A model generated the notes under the pieces. It worked only from the letters and a program-made list of their open reading frames with translations, was not told where the DNA came from and ran no database searches. A stretch of DNA of 64,000 nucleotides from Aquitalea sp. LB_tupeE (lineage in GTDB: Bacteria; Pseudomonadota; Gammaproteobacteria; Burkholderiales; Chromobacteriaceae). Of the stretch, positions 1 through 9,738 are shown piece by piece. Made by a program: the position numbers and the translations under genes. Position 1 is the first letter of the stretch. Each line of letters starts with the position of its first letter. The stretch is taken from assembly GCF_013391415.1 (NCBI RefSeq), contig NZ_JACAXB010000017.1:1-64000 (forward strand). The letters are read 5' to 3'.

Positions 1-210
1 TTTGTGCTTTGTGCGCCAGCAATGCGCGTAGCACCACGCTGGCCGTCGATTCCTGTTGCTGCCTTCCTGCTGCCGACCTTCCTTTTACTCGACGGATTCT
101 TTTGCCCTCTGCGTGCCGCTGATCAGAAAAAAACTATCGCCTGTCAGAAAATTCTTTGCAGTTTTACTGATGAATTACGCTAATGAGGTAGAAATTTCTC
201 GAGAACTTCC
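1..210. other. Non-coding left edge upstream of the pilus cluster
   Basis: I see no supportable gene here. The stretch becomes AT-rich near its 3' end and must contain the signals for the pilus cluster unless the operon starts to the left of the window. I could not find a convincing -35/-10 pair, and an apparent sigma-54 element fails on spacing. Confidence 0.5.
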
Positions 211-786
211 ATGGCCGGGACGCGCTGCCTGCGTGGCTTTACCTTGATCGAGGTGGTGGTGGTGATGGCGGTATTTGCCATTTTACTGACCCTTGCCCTG
301 CCGTCGATGTCGCAGTTTGTGACTGGCAACCGGATCAAGCAAGCTGCCACCGATTTCGACATGACCTTGCTGAATGCACGCAGCAACGCCATGCGCATGG
401 GTGTGCCTGTGGTGGTGTGCGCCTCGACCGGTGCCACCAGCAATAATGTCCCGAGTTGTGACGCATCCAGCTGGAGTTCGGGCTGGGTGTCCTTTGTTGA
501 CTATCAGCGTACTGGCAGCCCGACAGCTTCCGGGGTGCTGGTGGTGCATGGTTCGATTCCGTCTTCCTTGTATGTCACCGTGACTCCGAGTGCGACCACA
601 GCCTTCCAGTACCTGCCCGGTGGCCAGTTGCAATTGCAGGCCAGCGGTACAGGCGGATCGGCAGCCACGACCACCACCAAGATTGCCATTTGTGATGTGA
701 CGGGCAAGAGTTCGACCATGGCGCAACAGGTCAACATCCTGGCCAATGGCCGTCCGCAGCGCCTGAATCTGGGGACCTGTCCATGA
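211..786 (+). CDS. fimT: Type IV pilus minor pilin FimT/GspH family
   Basis: Minor pseudopilin of 191 residues that would prime or sit at the tip of type IV pili. A short leader ends in Gly before FTLIE (G-FTLIE at residues 9-14), the prepilin peptidase (PilD) cleavage and N-methylation site, followed by a hydrophobic helix to about residue 35. The C-terminal part has the Cys and Ser/Gly-rich style of GspH/FimT (PF12019). It is first in a fimT-pilV-pilW-pilX-pilY1-pilE run and its stop overlaps pilV by four bases, so translation is probably coupled. FimU is the alternative name for the same position in Pseudomonas. Confidence 0.88.
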   Translation: MAGTRCLRGFTLIEVVVVMAVFAILLTLALPSMSQFVTGNRIKQAATDFDMTLLNARSNAMRMGVPVVVCASTGATSNNVPSCDASSWSSGWVSFVDYQRTGSPTASGVLVVHGSIPSSLYVTVTPSATTAFQYLPGGQLQLQASGTGGSAATTTTKIAICDVTGKSSTMAQQVNILANGRPQRLNLGTCP

Positions 787-1274
787 ACCGTTCCGTGCCA
801 GGAAATATCCGGCATGAGGCCGGGGTGACCATGATCGAGGTGCTGGTGGTACTGGTGATTGTGGCAATTGGTATGTTGGGCGTTGCCGCCTTGCAACTGA
901 ATAATCTGCGTTACTCCAGCATGAGCAGCGGGCGCCAGCAGGCTGCGCTGGTGGCCGAACAACTGGCAGACCGTATCCGGGCCAATGCCGGGGCGGACTA
1001 TTCCACTGCATCCGGTAGTTATAGCGGTAATTGTTATTCGGCCTCTACCAATTGTCCGTCCACCACGCCGGCCAATCGTGCGGCCTTCGACCTGGCCGAG
1101 ATGCAGGCCATTGCCGCCAGCAGCGGCCTGAGCAGCCCTGCGCTGGCAGTCAGCAAGGTGTCCAGTGGTGGCGTGACATTCGGTTATCAGGTGACGGTGA
1201 GCTGGCAGGAGCGGGCGACCAGTGTGGCTTCGCAGACAGCAACTGCGTCAATGTCGGTATTGGTGAAACCATGA
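783..1274 (+). CDS. pilV: Type IV pilus minor pilin PilV
   Basis: Minor pilin of 163 residues. The leader is longer than in FimT and cleavage is expected before VTMIEVLV (about residue 15), with Glu at +5. The helix motif GMLGVAALQLNNLR is typical of PilV (TIGR02523). Cysteines in the middle region suggest a disulfide in the globular head. The ATG overlaps the fimT stop and the pilW start overlaps its own stop, so the minor pilins are translated as a coupled set. PilV is expected to join the PilVWX-PilY1 priming complex in the inner membrane and then the pilus tip. Confidence 0.9.
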   Translation: MNRSVPGNIRHEAGVTMIEVLVVLVIVAIGMLGVAALQLNNLRYSSMSSGRQQAALVAEQLADRIRANAGADYSTASGSYSGNCYSASTNCPSTTPANRAAFDLAEMQAIAASSGLSSPALAVSKVSSGGVTFGYQVTVSWQERATSVASQTATASMSVLVKP

Positions 1275-2335
1275 GCAAGCATCCTGTGTCCGCCTTGCAT
1301 GGTGACTCCCGTTTTCAGGCGGGCTTCACCATGCTGGAGTTGATGGTCTCGGTAACCATCAGCTTTTTCATCCTGCTGGCAGTGACCAATATCTTTATCG
1401 CCAACCAGCAAACCCTGGCGGCGCAGTCGGGCAATGCGCTGATGACAGATAACGGCCGCATTGGTCTGGCGGTAATTGGTCGCCTGTTGAAGCAGTCGGG
1501 TTATTGTGACGAAACGGCCTATAGCAACACCAATGCCAGTGGCAACTGGGTGGTGCCTTGTAATCACATTAATTCGGCTGCGGCATCGGGTAGTGCCGGG
1601 TCGGATGGCTTCAGTCAGATCAGCCTGAGCGCGTCGGCTGCGGTGAGTATTGCCAGTGGAACCAGCAGTTTTACCTTGAGCAATGGCAATAGCACCAGCC
1701 TGAGTGCCATGGGGCAGAAAAGCGATACCCTGACCATCAGCTACATCACCGGGCCGCAGGCTTCTTCCAATACCGCCATGCCGGATTGTCTGGGTAATCC
1801 GTCGCCGGCGGCCAGCAATGTGATTGTCAGCAACCGCTTCTACATCAAGGTGCAGGGTGTGGGGACCGGCAGTAGCCCGCAGGTGGTTCGCCCGCAGTTG
1901 ATGTGTGATGTCAGCTGGACCGATATCAATGGCAATGCCCTGTCCAGCGCGTTGACCAGCAGCCTGGTTTCATCGGGCATTGTGGCGGAGAACATCGAAC
2001 GCATCGGCGTGCTGCTGGGTGTGGATAGTGCCAGTGATGGTCAGCCTGATTATTACACGCCGCCCAGTTCTTCCATCAGCATGAGCAAGGTATATGCAGT
2101 GCGCGTGGTGCTGCTGGCCAGGCAGGACCCGGTTTACAACCAGGCGCGGGCAGAGGCCTTTGGTGGTGCCACCTTCAATATGTTCGGGAGTAATTACGGA
2201 GCCACGGTGTCGTCCAGCGACAACTCCTGGGTGGCGCCGCTGGCCTCGGCGACGGTGGCGTGCAGTGCCAGCAATCCATGCTGGGCGCGCCGTCTGTATG
2301 ACTCTACCTTTGTCTTGCGCAACAGGATGTCGTGA
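1271..2335 (+). CDS. pilW: Type IV pilus minor pilin PilW
   Basis: 354 residues, the usual size of PilW, the largest minor pilin of the set. The ATG at 1271 overlaps the pilV stop by four bases. It gives a leader ending in Gly before FTMLELMVS, with the conserved Glu at +5 and a hydrophobic helix to about residue 45. An in-frame upstream extension exists but would run through pilV and lacks a pilin leader, so it was discarded. The C-terminal half is Ser/Gly/Asn-rich with Cys pairs, as in PilW (PF16074). The stop overlaps the pilX start. Confidence 0.9.
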   Translation: MSKHPVSALHGDSRFQAGFTMLELMVSVTISFFILLAVTNIFIANQQTLAAQSGNALMTDNGRIGLAVIGRLLKQSGYCDETAYSNTNASGNWVVPCNHINSAAASGSAGSDGFSQISLSASAAVSIASGTSSFTLSNGNSTSLSAMGQKSDTLTISYITGPQASSNTAMPDCLGNPSPAASNVIVSNRFYIKVQGVGTGSSPQVVRPQLMCDVSWTDINGNALSSALTSSLVSSGIVAENIERIGVLLGVDSASDGQPDYYTPPSSSISMSKVYAVRVVLLARQDPVYNQARAEAFGGATFNMFGSNYGATVSSSDNSWVAPLASATVACSASNPCWARRLYDSTFVLRNRMS

Positions 2336-2886
2336 TGAGAGCGCTACCAATCAATTCTGCACAACGCGGGGCCGCCCTCTTGGTGGTGCTGGTGCTGCTG
2401 GTAGCCATGATGCTGATCGGCCTGACTGCGTTTTATTCGTCCAAGCAAGAGGAACGGCTGGCGCGTGCGGGGCGGGATGGCTTGATGGCCAGGGAGGCGG
2501 CGGAGGCGGCCTTGCGCTATGCCGAGGGTCAGATTGCCAGTGGCGTGATCAGCGGCAATCTGGGTTTCAACAGCTGTCCCAATAGCGCATCCACCGGGCT
2601 TTGTTCCAACTATGCCAGTGGGCCGATGAGTGTTTTGTTGGCATCCGCAGCGATTTCCACCTCGCCCACCACGGTGGCAACAGTGCCCAGCAGTGCCTGG
2701 AATGGCGGCAGTCTGGGTAGTTTCAGCTTGCAAGCCCCGCGCTATGCCATTGAAGTCATTCCGGACCAGGCACCAGGCAGCGACCTGAGCACGGAAAGTT
2801 ATTTATACCGGATTACCGCCTGGGGTTTTGGTTTCAACAGCAATATCGTGACGGTGACCGAGTCGGTTTACCGCCCGTCGAAGTAA
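2335..2886 (+). CDS. pilX: Type IV pilus assembly protein PilX
   Basis: About 183 residues. After a short N-terminus, a helix beginning RGAALLVVLVLLVAMMLIGL matches the PilX/PilK N-terminal signature (PF14341, PF13681). PilX-type pilins often lack the canonical Gly-Phe cleavage site, and here the residue before the helix is also not GF. ATG at 2335 and GTG at 2332 both overlap the pilW stop. I prefer the ATG. PilX bridges the minor pilins and PilY1, and the next gene is pilY1. Confidence 0.88.
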   Translation: MRALPINSAQRGAALLVVLVLLVAMMLIGLTAFYSSKQEERLARAGRDGLMAREAAEAALRYAEGQIASGVISGNLGFNSCPNSASTGLCSNYASGPMSVLLASAAISTSPTTVATVPSSAWNGGSLGSFSLQAPRYAIEVIPDQAPGSDLSTESYLYRITAWGFGFNSNIVTVTESVYRPSK

Positions 2887-2898
2887 ATGGAGTCGGCA

Positions 2899-5800
2899 AT
2901 GAAAACCAGATTGTGCATGTTGGGATTGTTGCTATGGAGCTGCTGCCTGTCGGTGGTGCAAGCGGCTTCGGCGGTGACCATCGGCTCCTTGCCTTTGGCC
3001 GGCATCGGTTCTTCCTATGGCCCGAATGTGATGTTTGCCCTGTCGGTGGAATTTCCGACCGCTGGCTCGGCGTTCAACACCAAGACATCCATCGGCAGCG
3101 TGGCAGACCTGGATGTTTCCGGGGTGGGGAATACCCCGTTTCTGGGATATTTTGATTATGCCAAATGCTATAAATACAGCGGCTCAGGATCGACAGGCTA
3201 TTTCTCACCCTATGCCAGTGCCACGCTGACATCGGTGACGTACAACTCCACTGTTTACAAGATTTATACCTGTGATGGCACGGCCTGGAGCGGCAATTTG
3301 CTGAACTGGGCCACCATGACCGCAATTGATATTTTCCGCGCCACCCTGACCGGCGGTAACCGTGCGCTGGGCACCGGCGGCTGGTCCACTTCATCGGGCA
3401 ACTCCACCGCAGCCACGCTGGTGAGCGATTATTCTGCTGGTGACTCCACCACTGCAACCTATCTGCGCCGCTCTGCCGTGGTACCTGGTCAGAACCAGAG
3501 TTACAACCTGACGGGTAAAACCGTATCCGGTTTGACGGTGGGCGGGACCAATTATCTGGCCAAGATCACACCATACAGTTCGACCTATACCAATCTGTGG
3601 TTCAGCAATGGTCCGGGTTACGATGGCTCGTCCACGACTTCTCACCCCTGGAGTGTGTCTGTTTACCGGTCCAGTAATGGTACCCAGCCAGGCACCCCGA
3701 CTGAGGTGGATAACGCCATCGTCAAAGTCTGCGTCAGCGGCATGGTGGAAACCGGCAGCACTACACCCTACACCTGCAAGCAATATGGCAGTAACTACAA
3801 GCCGGAAGGGCTGATCCAGTCCAATGGCAGCAAGATGCGCTTTGGTGCCGCCAGTTATCTGGTGAATACCCAATACACCCAGGATGGCGGTGCCTTGCGT
3901 GCCCGCCTGAAATACCCGGGCATTTCCCAGACAGTGACAGGTGGGTCGGGCAGCAGTTACACGCTGGGTGCCGAATGGAATAGCGACGGGACTTTTGTCG
4001 TCAATCCCGACACCACTGACGCAGCCTCACACACCATTACTGCTGCGGATACTTCAACCACCTACGGTAGCACCCTGGCCGTGTCCAATAGTGGGGTGGT
4101 CAATTACCTGAACAAATTTGGTGACACTATTAGTGGCAATGTCGGCTACAAGGGTTATGACCCGGCCGCGCACCTGTACTATGCTGCGTTGCGCTATTAC
4201 CGCAACTACGGCAACTATTCCACCTTTACCAGCACGCTGAGCAGCAATACTGCGTGGCAGGGCGGCTTCCCGGCCATTACCGACTGGGACGACCCCATCC
4301 TCAACTCTTGCCAGAAAAACTTCATCATCTATATCGGGGATAGTAATACCCATAACGATATTGATCTGCCGGGTTCATCCTGGTCTGGTGCCGTGGTTCC
4401 CACGGATGACACTGCTTTCAATGTTTCCACCTGGACGCAGAATCTGGGTACGGATGAGGGTATGACCGGTACGCAATATCAAACGGTGAATACAGGTTCC
4501 ACCAACTCGCCTCCCTATATTGCCGGTCTGGCCTGGTGGGCGAATACCAACAATATCCGCACCAAATCCGGCGATACCAAAACAGCCAGTGTCAGCTCCT
4601 TCATGATTGACGTGGTTGAAGGCGGGAATTACAAGGGGGTAGGGAATTATCCTTGCTCTTCATATTGGAGTTCCAATGTCTGCAATGCCTTCTTCATGGC
4701 GGCTAAATATGGCGGATTTACCGACTCCAATGCCAATAGCTGGCCAGACCTCCCCAAGGAGTGGGCATCGGCAGCCAGCAGCAGTACATCCACTACCGGT
4801 ACCAGCTCCATTTCGGTGTTCCCCAGCCCGGCTGCTGGCTATACCGGCACGCCGACCAATTATGCCCCGGCCAATAATCCGGCAGCCATGGTGACCGCAC
4901 TGACCAATGCGCTCAGTACGGTGTCCGGTTCGGCCAATGCGTCCCAGGCCGGCCTGGCGGGCTCCTTTACCGGCAGCAAGGTATTCAGTGCCAGCACCTA
5001 TGTGTTCCAGCCGGCATTCAACTCCACCGACTGGAGTGGTGACCTGCTCGCCAATACCTACTCGTTGAGCACCAGCTCCACCGGAGCCATTACCGTGACC
5101 TACAACACGGCATGGCAGGCCAAGCTGAAGCTGGAAAGCCAGCTGAACAACAGCGTGTCGTCACGTAATGTGCTGACTTACGACTACACCACCATGACCG
5201 GTGCCGCATTCAACACAACCTGGTACTCCGCACTCAGTAGCAAGACAGATGTCCCGACCGGTACCACCAGCTTCCAGTACACCGGTTTGAATACGGGGGG
5301 TTACGGTACTTACCGGGTCAATTACCTGCGTGGTGACAAAACTCAGGAAGGCAGCTCCGCTTCGCCGCAGTTCCGTACCCGCAACTACCGCATGGGCGAT
5401 GTGGTGCATTCCACGCCGGTGTTCATTCCCACGCCGACGGCAGATCCGAGTGGTTGCTCCTTCGATGCCAATCTTTCCAGTCCGGCCACGGACCGGGCGA
5501 CCATTTTCGCCCGTCCGGCCGCAGTGGCCGTGGCAGCCAACGATGGTATGTTGCACATCTTCAATGCCACCTACGGCAGCAGCAATGTAGGCAATGAATT
5601 GGCGGCCTATCTGCCAGCCAGCATTTACCCCAACCTGCCCAATCTGAGTTCCACCACGTATGCGCACCAGTACTTCAATGATGGTTCGCCGATGTACAAG
5701 GATGTGTGCTTCCTGTATGGCAGTAATGGCTCGGCACTGGCCAGCCCGGAAGCCCGTTCGGTGGTGGTGGGCACGACCGGGGCGGGGGGCAGCAGCGTGT

Positions 5801-7038
5801 ATGCGCTGGATGTCACCCATGTGGACAGCCTGGGCAGCAGCAATGTGCTGTGGGAGTTCTCGGCCAAGGATGATGCCAAACTGGGCAATACCATTGGCAA
5901 TCCGACAATCACCAAGCTTGCCAATGGCCGGCCGGCAGTGATCTTCGGCAATGGCTACAACCAGAGCAGTGGTACCACCGCCTCGTTGTTCGTGCTGTAT
6001 CTGGACAAGCAACCGGGCACAGCCTGGACCAAGGGAAGCAACTATTTCCGTATCGACCTGCCCGCGCCCACCTTGCTGAATACTTCACCCAACGGCCTGT
6101 CTGAACCGGGCATCATCATCAGCAATGGTGCGGTGAAAACGGCTTATGCCGGGGACTTGAACGGTAATTTGTGGAAGTTCGACCTGTCCTCCACCACGCC
6201 GGGCAACTGGACCGCACCGACTGCTCCGCTGTTCACTGCCTGTGCCGGTACCTCCACTGGCCAGACCAGTGGCACCCAGTGCACGGCCAGCACGGTGCAG
6301 CCGATCACTTCCGGGGTGAAAGTGACGCGTGATCCGCTGCGTGGTTATCTGGTGTTGTTCGGCACCGGCCAGTATCTGTCCGGCAATGACCTGAGCCAAA
6401 GCAATACCCAGACCCTGTACGGTATCCGGGATGATGGCACCTTGTCCGGCAAGACCACTATCTCGGCCAGCTTGCTGGCACAGAGCATTGGTTCGCAGGT
6501 GACGACCAGCACCGATATCAGTACCGGTAATTCCCTGACCTACTACAGCATCAGTAATAACACCACCTCCAGTATCTCGGCGTGTTCCGGGGTGAATGGC
6601 TACCTGCCCAGTGGCTGCAATGGCTGGTATTTGCCGCTGACTGCCAGCGGATTTACCAATAGTCGGGTAGTCACCACGCCCACCTTGTACCAGAACACGC
6701 TGGCGTATTTCACGGCCATCACGCCTTCCTCCACCAGTGTGTGCGGCAGTGGCGGCACCACCACCTTGTTTGGTCTGAACTATGCGACCGGCGGTGGATC
6801 GACCTCGGCGATTTACGATACCTCCGGCAATGGCATGATGAATAGTGCCGACCAGGGGGCCAATGCGGTGACCAGCAACGGGATTGCCCCGGGGGGGCCC
6901 ATGTTCGTGATGGTGGCTGGCAAGAGCTATATCCTTAACAGCACCGGCTCTGACGGCAAGATCGGTACGATGGGCAATCAGAACTACAGCACCATGTACG
7001 GTCGCCTGTCCTGGCGTGAAATCATTCAATCCTGGTGA
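2899..7038 (+). CDS. pilY1: PilY1 pilus tip adhesin with C-terminal beta-propeller
   Basis: 1379 residues with a signal peptide ending near VVQA-AS. The C-terminal half is the PilY1 beta-propeller (PF05567): [12 protein letters not shown], then a calcium-binding loop [10 protein letters not shown] at about residue 1086, the site known in Pseudomonas PilY1 for control of extension and retraction. A second EF-hand-like loop, [12 protein letters not shown], lies near residue 1307. The N-terminal domain keeps the family text [21 protein letters not shown], but where many PilY1 proteins have a DxSxS MIDAS (von Willebrand A) motif this one reads [15 protein letters not shown] at 2899 is preferred over 2887 because it starts a clean signal peptide. 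pilE follows immediately. Confidence 0.9.
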   Translation: MKTRLCMLGLLLWSCCLSVVQAASAVTIGSLPLAGIGSSYGPNVMFALSVEFPTAGSAFNTKTSIGSVADLDVSGVGNTPFLGYFDYAKCYKYSGSGSTGYFSPYASATLTSVTYNSTVYKIYTCDGTAWSGNLLNWATMTAIDIFRATLTGGNRALGTGGWSTSSGNSTAATLVSDYSAGDSTTATYLRRSAVVPGQNQSYNLTGKTVSGLTVGGTNYLAKITPYSSTYTNLWFSNGPGYDGSSTTSHPWSVSVYRSSNGTQPGTPTEVDNAIVKVCVSGMVETGSTTPYTCKQYGSNYKPEGLIQSNGSKMRFGAASYLVNTQYTQDGGALRARLKYPGISQTVTGGSGSSYTLGAEWNSDGTFVVNPDTTDAASHTITAADTSTTYGSTLAVSNSGVVNYLNKFGDTISGNVGYKGYDPAAHLYYAALRYYRNYGNYSTFTSTLSSNTAWQGGFPAITDWDDPILNSCQKNFIIYIGDSNTHNDIDLPGSSWSGAVVPTDDTAFNVSTWTQNLGTDEGMTGTQYQTVNTGSTNSPPYIAGLAWWANTNNIRTKSGDTKTASVSSFMIDVVEGGNYKGVGNYPCSSYWSSNVCNAFFMAAKYGGFTDSNANSWPDLPKEWASAASSSTSTTGTSSISVFPSPAAGYTGTPTNYAPANNPAAMVTALTNALSTVSGSANASQAGLAGSFTGSKVFSASTYVFQPAFNSTDWSGDLLANTYSLSTSSTGAITVTYNTAWQAKLKLESQLNNSVSSRNVLTYDYTTMTGAAFNTTWYSALSSKTDVPTGTTSFQYTGLNTGGYGTYRVNYLRGDKTQEGSSASPQFRTRNYRMGDVVHSTPVFIPTPTADPSGCSFDANLSSPATDRATIFARPAAVAVAANDGMLHIFNATYGSSNVGNELAAYLPASIYPNLPNLSSTTYAHQYFNDGSPMYKDVCFLYGSNGSALASPEARSVVVGTTGAGGSSVYALDVTHVDSLGSSNVLWEFSAKDDAKLGNTIGNPTITKLANGRPAVIFGNGYNQSSGTTASLFVLYLDKQPGTAWTKGSNYFRIDLPAPTLLNTSPNGLSEPGIIISNGAVKTAYAGDLNGNLWKFDLSSTTPGNWTAPTAPLFTACAGTSTGQTSGTQCTASTVQPITSGVKVTRDPLRGYLVLFGTGQYLSGNDLSQSNTQTLYGIRDDGTLSGKTTISASLLAQSIGSQVTTSTDISTGNSLTYYSISNNTTSSISACSGVNGYLPSGCNGWYLPLTASGFTNSRVVTTPTLYQNTLAYFTAITPSSTSVCGSGGTTTLFGLNYATGGGSTSAIYDTSGNGMMNSADQGANAVTSNGIAPGGPMFVMVAGKSYILNSTGSDGKIGTMGNQNYSTMYGRLSWREIIQSW

Positions 7039-7046
7039 GCAAGAAC

Positions 7047-7457
7047 ATGACGGATAAAAACAGTGGTTTTACCTTGATCGAGATGATGATCACCGTGGCC
7101 ATCGTCGGCATTCTGGCGGCGATTGCCCTGCCGTCCTATCGCAATTACATCATTCGCGGGCACCGTAGCGAGGCGGCAACCGTGATGTTGCAAGTGGCGC
7201 AGGAGCAGGAGCGTTACTACACCATGAACAACCAGTACAACATCGGCGCCACCCAGGTCAGCCCGCTGGGGGCGACCGGCACTTCCGTCCTGTACAACAT
7301 CACCGTGGTCAGTGGTACGGCCCCGGCCGGTTTCCAGGTGAATGCGGTGCCGGCCAACAGCCAGTCGCCAGATACCCAATGTGGCACGCTGACGCTGGAT
7401 GCGCTGGGCAATAAAGGGTCTAGTGGCACCTACTCCACCGCAGATTGCTGGAAGTAA
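7047..7457 (+). CDS. pilE: Type IV pilin PilE-like minor pilin
   Basis: 136-residue pilin with a very short leader, then [19 protein letters not shown], the classical prepilin cleavage site and hydrophobic spine with Glu at +5. The head domain has a C-terminal Cys pair (QCGTLTL and ADCWK), forming the expected D-region disulfide. This is the last gene of the cluster, as pilE is in Pseudomonas. ATG at 7047 is chosen over a GTG at 7035 that overlaps the pilY1 stop, because it leaves a normal 6-7 residue leader. It could be a minor pilin rather than the major subunit, which is usually encoded elsewhere. Confidence 0.88.
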   Translation: MTDKNSGFTLIEMMITVAIVGILAAIALPSYRNYIIRGHRSEAATVMLQVAQEQERYYTMNNQYNIGATQVSPLGATGTSVLYNITVVSGTAPAGFQVNAVPANSQSPDTQCGTLTLDALGNKGSSGTYSTADCWK

Positions 7458-7521
7458 GTCAGCTGCCGCATTCCCGCGCATTGTTTCTGAAGCGGCATGC
7501 AGCCTGAGAGCGTGACTACCG

Positions 7522-7527
7522 TATAAT
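7522..7527 (+). promoter_or_regulatory. -10 element upstream of rfaE2
   Basis: A perfect TATAAT hexamer lies 32 bases before the rfaE2 start, in the 102-base gap after the pilus cluster. The -35 region at 17-base spacing is poor, so the promoter call rests mainly on the -10. It would drive rfaE2-birA-coaX-SPOR. Confidence 0.5.
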
Positions 7528-7559
7528 GTCGGCCAGTCTCGCTCCTTACAGGCCTTGCC

Positions 7560-8060
7560 ATGTCCTACCCCACACCTGCATTCGAAGACAAGATCTGCCC
7601 GCCGGAACAGCTGGCGCAGCGGCTGGCGGCATTGCCGCGTCCCATCGTGTTCACCAACGGCTGTTTCGACATCCTGCATCGCGGTCATGTCACCTATCTG
7701 GCGCAGGCCCGTGCGCTGGGGGCCAGCCTGGTGCTGGGCCTGAATACCGATGCCTCGGTCAAGCGTCAGGGCAAGGGCGAGGACCGGCCCATCAATAATG
7801 AACAGAACCGTGCCGCCGTGCTGGCTGCGCTGGAAAGCATCAGCCTGGTGACCTGGTTTGACAGCGACACCCCGGCCGAGCTGATCGAGCTGGTCAAGCC
7901 GGATGTGCTGGTGAAGGGTGGCGACTGGGCGGTCGACAAGATTGTCGGCAGCGCCGAAACCCTGGCCCGTGGCGGCCAGGTGCATTCCATTCCCTTCCTG
8001 TTTGCTACCTCCACCACGCAAACCATCAACAAGATCCGCGCGGCCGAGGATCAGGCGTGA
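7560..8060 (+). CDS. rfaE2: D-glycero-beta-D-manno-heptose 1-phosphate adenylyltransferase
   Basis: 166-residue nucleotidyltransferase that adenylylates heptose 1-phosphate to ADP-heptose for LPS inner core. TNGCFDILHRGHV carries the HxGH nucleotide-binding motif, and TSTTQTINKIR near the C-terminus is the ISSTxxI-like signature. Length equals the stand-alone C-terminal domain of HldE, so the kinase domain (RfaE1) must be encoded elsewhere, as is usual in betaproteobacteria. The stop overlaps birA by four bases (GTGA). Confidence 0.93.
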   Translation: MSYPTPAFEDKICPPEQLAQRLAALPRPIVFTNGCFDILHRGHVTYLAQARALGASLVLGLNTDASVKRQGKGEDRPINNEQNRAAVLAALESISLVTWFDSDTPAELIELVKPDVLVKGGDWAVDKIVGSAETLARGGQVHSIPFLFATSTTQTINKIRAAEDQA

Positions 8061-9025
8061 GCGAGCATGCATTTGCCGTACTGCGCCAGCTTAGCGATGG
8101 TCGCTTCCACTCCGGTGCCGACATCGCCCGCGAGCTGGGCTGTTCGCGCACACTGATCTGGCAGGCAGTACATGCCATCGAACAGGAATTCGGACTGACG
8201 GTATTCAGTGTGCGTGGTCAGGGCTACAAGCTGGCCGAGCCCTTCGAGTGGCTGGACGTGGCCCGTGTACGTGAGGCCTTGACCTCACCCGCAGCGGAAA
8301 CCTTCACCCTGGCAGTGACCGAGCGCACCGACTCCACCAACAGCCAGCTGATGGCGCGTGCGGCCAGTGGTGGCCTGCACGGCCTGGTGCTGGCGGCCGA
8401 AATGCAAACCGCAGGCCGTGGCCGACTGGGGCGACGCTGGCAAAACCGGCTGGGCGCAGGGTTGACCTTCTCGTTACTGTGGCGCTTTGATCGGGGACTG
8501 GCCGAGCTGGCCGGCCTGTCGCTGGCGGTGGGCCTGGCGCTGGCGCGTGCCTTGCATCGTCTGGCGGTGCCGGTGCAGCTCAAATGGCCCAACGACGTGC
8601 TGCTCAATGGCCGCAAGCTGGCCGGTATCCTGATCGAGCTATCGGGCGATGCGCTGGGGCCGGCTGCGGTGGTCATCGGCATCGGCCTGAATATCGACAA
8701 TCCCGGCGAGGTGGATCAGCCGGTGGCCTCGCTGGCCGAAGCGGGCATCCAGCTGGGTCGCAACCAGTTGCTGGCGGCCCTGCTCAGCGAACTGGCCGTG
8801 GTGCTGGACACCTTCAACCGCGAGGGCTTTGCTGCCTTCCGCGAGGACTGGATCCGCTGCTCCAGCCACGAAAACGCACCGGTGCGGCTGAGTTTTTCCC
8901 ATGGCGAACCGGTGGATGGCATTGCCCGAGGTGTAGCAGAAAACGGTGCCCTGCAAGTGGAAACGGCAGATGGCAGCCTGCGCATCTTCCATGCCGGTGA
9001 AGTCAGCCTGCGGAGCCGCGCATGA
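8057..9025 (+). CDS. birA: Biotin--[acetyl-CoA-carboxylase] ligase and biotin repressor
   Basis: 322 residues. The N-terminal winged helix (residues 1-65, with ADIARELGCSRTLIWQAV as recognition region) suggests it also acts as a biotin operon repressor. The catalytic core shows GRGRLGRRW (biotinyl-AMP loop) and KWPNDVLL, both diagnostic. A C-terminal SH3-like domain follows. It starts with GTG overlapping the rfaE2 stop and overlaps coaX by four bases. BirA fused or coupled to type III pantothenate kinase is common in betaproteobacteria, which supports the neighbour call. Confidence 0.93.
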   Translation: MSEHAFAVLRQLSDGRFHSGADIARELGCSRTLIWQAVHAIEQEFGLTVFSVRGQGYKLAEPFEWLDVARVREALTSPAAETFTLAVTERTDSTNSQLMARAASGGLHGLVLAAEMQTAGRGRLGRRWQNRLGAGLTFSLLWRFDRGLAELAGLSLAVGLALARALHRLAVPVQLKWPNDVLLNGRKLAGILIELSGDALGPAAVVIGIGLNIDNPGEVDQPVASLAEAGIQLGRNQLLAALLSELAVVLDTFNREGFAAFREDWIRCSSHENAPVRLSFSHGEPVDGIARGVAENGALQVETADGSLRIFHAGEVSLRSRA

Positions 9026-9738
9026 AGCTGCTGCTGGATGCAGGTAACAGCCGCCTCAAATGGGGCGTGCATGATGGCGAGTGCTGGCAGGCGCAAGGTG
9101 CGGTCAGTCATGAGCAGATTGCCCAGCTGACCACGCAATGGGCTGCCTGGCCGATAGACAGCGTTTACGCCGCATCGGTGGCCCGCCAGACGGTGGCCGA
9201 TGCCATCAACCAGACCGCCCCCTGTCCGGTGCAGTGGGTGCGCTCCGCCGCTGGTTTTGCCGGTGTGCGCAATCACTACCGCAATCCGGCCGAGCAGGGT
9301 GCTGACCGCTGGCTGGCGGTACTGGCGGCGCGCAGCCTGTGTGCGGGTGATGTGGTGGTGGCCTGTGCCGGTACGGCGCTGACGGTGGAAGCGCTGACCG
9401 CAGAGGGCGATTATCTGGGTGGAATGATTTTGCCCGGTCAGGCACTGATGCTGCGCAGCCTGGCACAGGGAACCGCCCAGCTGGACCGCATGGCCGGGCA
9501 GGTGACAGCCTTCCCGCAAGGCACCGAAGACGCGCTGGCCAGCGGTGTGCTGGCAGCCCAGTGCGGTGCCATCGAGCGCATGTGCCTGCAACTGGCGGCA
9601 CATACCGGCCGACCCACGCCGCAGCTGCTGCTGACCGGTGGGGATGCCGCCTCCATTGCTGCGCAACTCGCCGTCCCGGCGACGATCGTGGATAATCTCG
9701 TGCTGATGGGACTCTTGAGAGTAGCGTGCGAATCATGA
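9022..9738 (+). CDS. coaX: Type III pantothenate kinase
   Basis: 238 residues; first step of coenzyme A synthesis (pantothenate to 4'-phosphopantothenate). ASKHA-fold motifs are visible: LLDAGNSRLKWG at the N-terminus (phosphate 1), GADRWLAV near residue 93 and CAGTALTVE near residue 114. CoaX is the usual pantothenate kinase of this lineage. It is coupled by four-base overlaps to birA upstream and to the SPOR protein downstream. Confidence 0.93.
   Translation: MKLLLDAGNSRLKWGVHDGECWQAQGAVSHEQIAQLTTQWAAWPIDSVYAASVARQTVADAINQTAPCPVQWVRSAAGFAGVRNHYRNPAEQGADRWLAVLAARSLCAGDVVVACAGTALTVEALTAEGDYLGGMILPGQALMLRSLAQGTAQLDRMAGQVTAFPQGTEDALASGVLAAQCGAIERMCLQLAAHTGRPTPQLLLTGGDAASIAAQLAVPATIVDNLVLMGLLRVACES

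Noticed and set aside
36-62. Sigma-54-like TGGC...TTGC upstream of fimT
   Set aside because: The GG and GC dinucleotides are 17 bases apart instead of 12.
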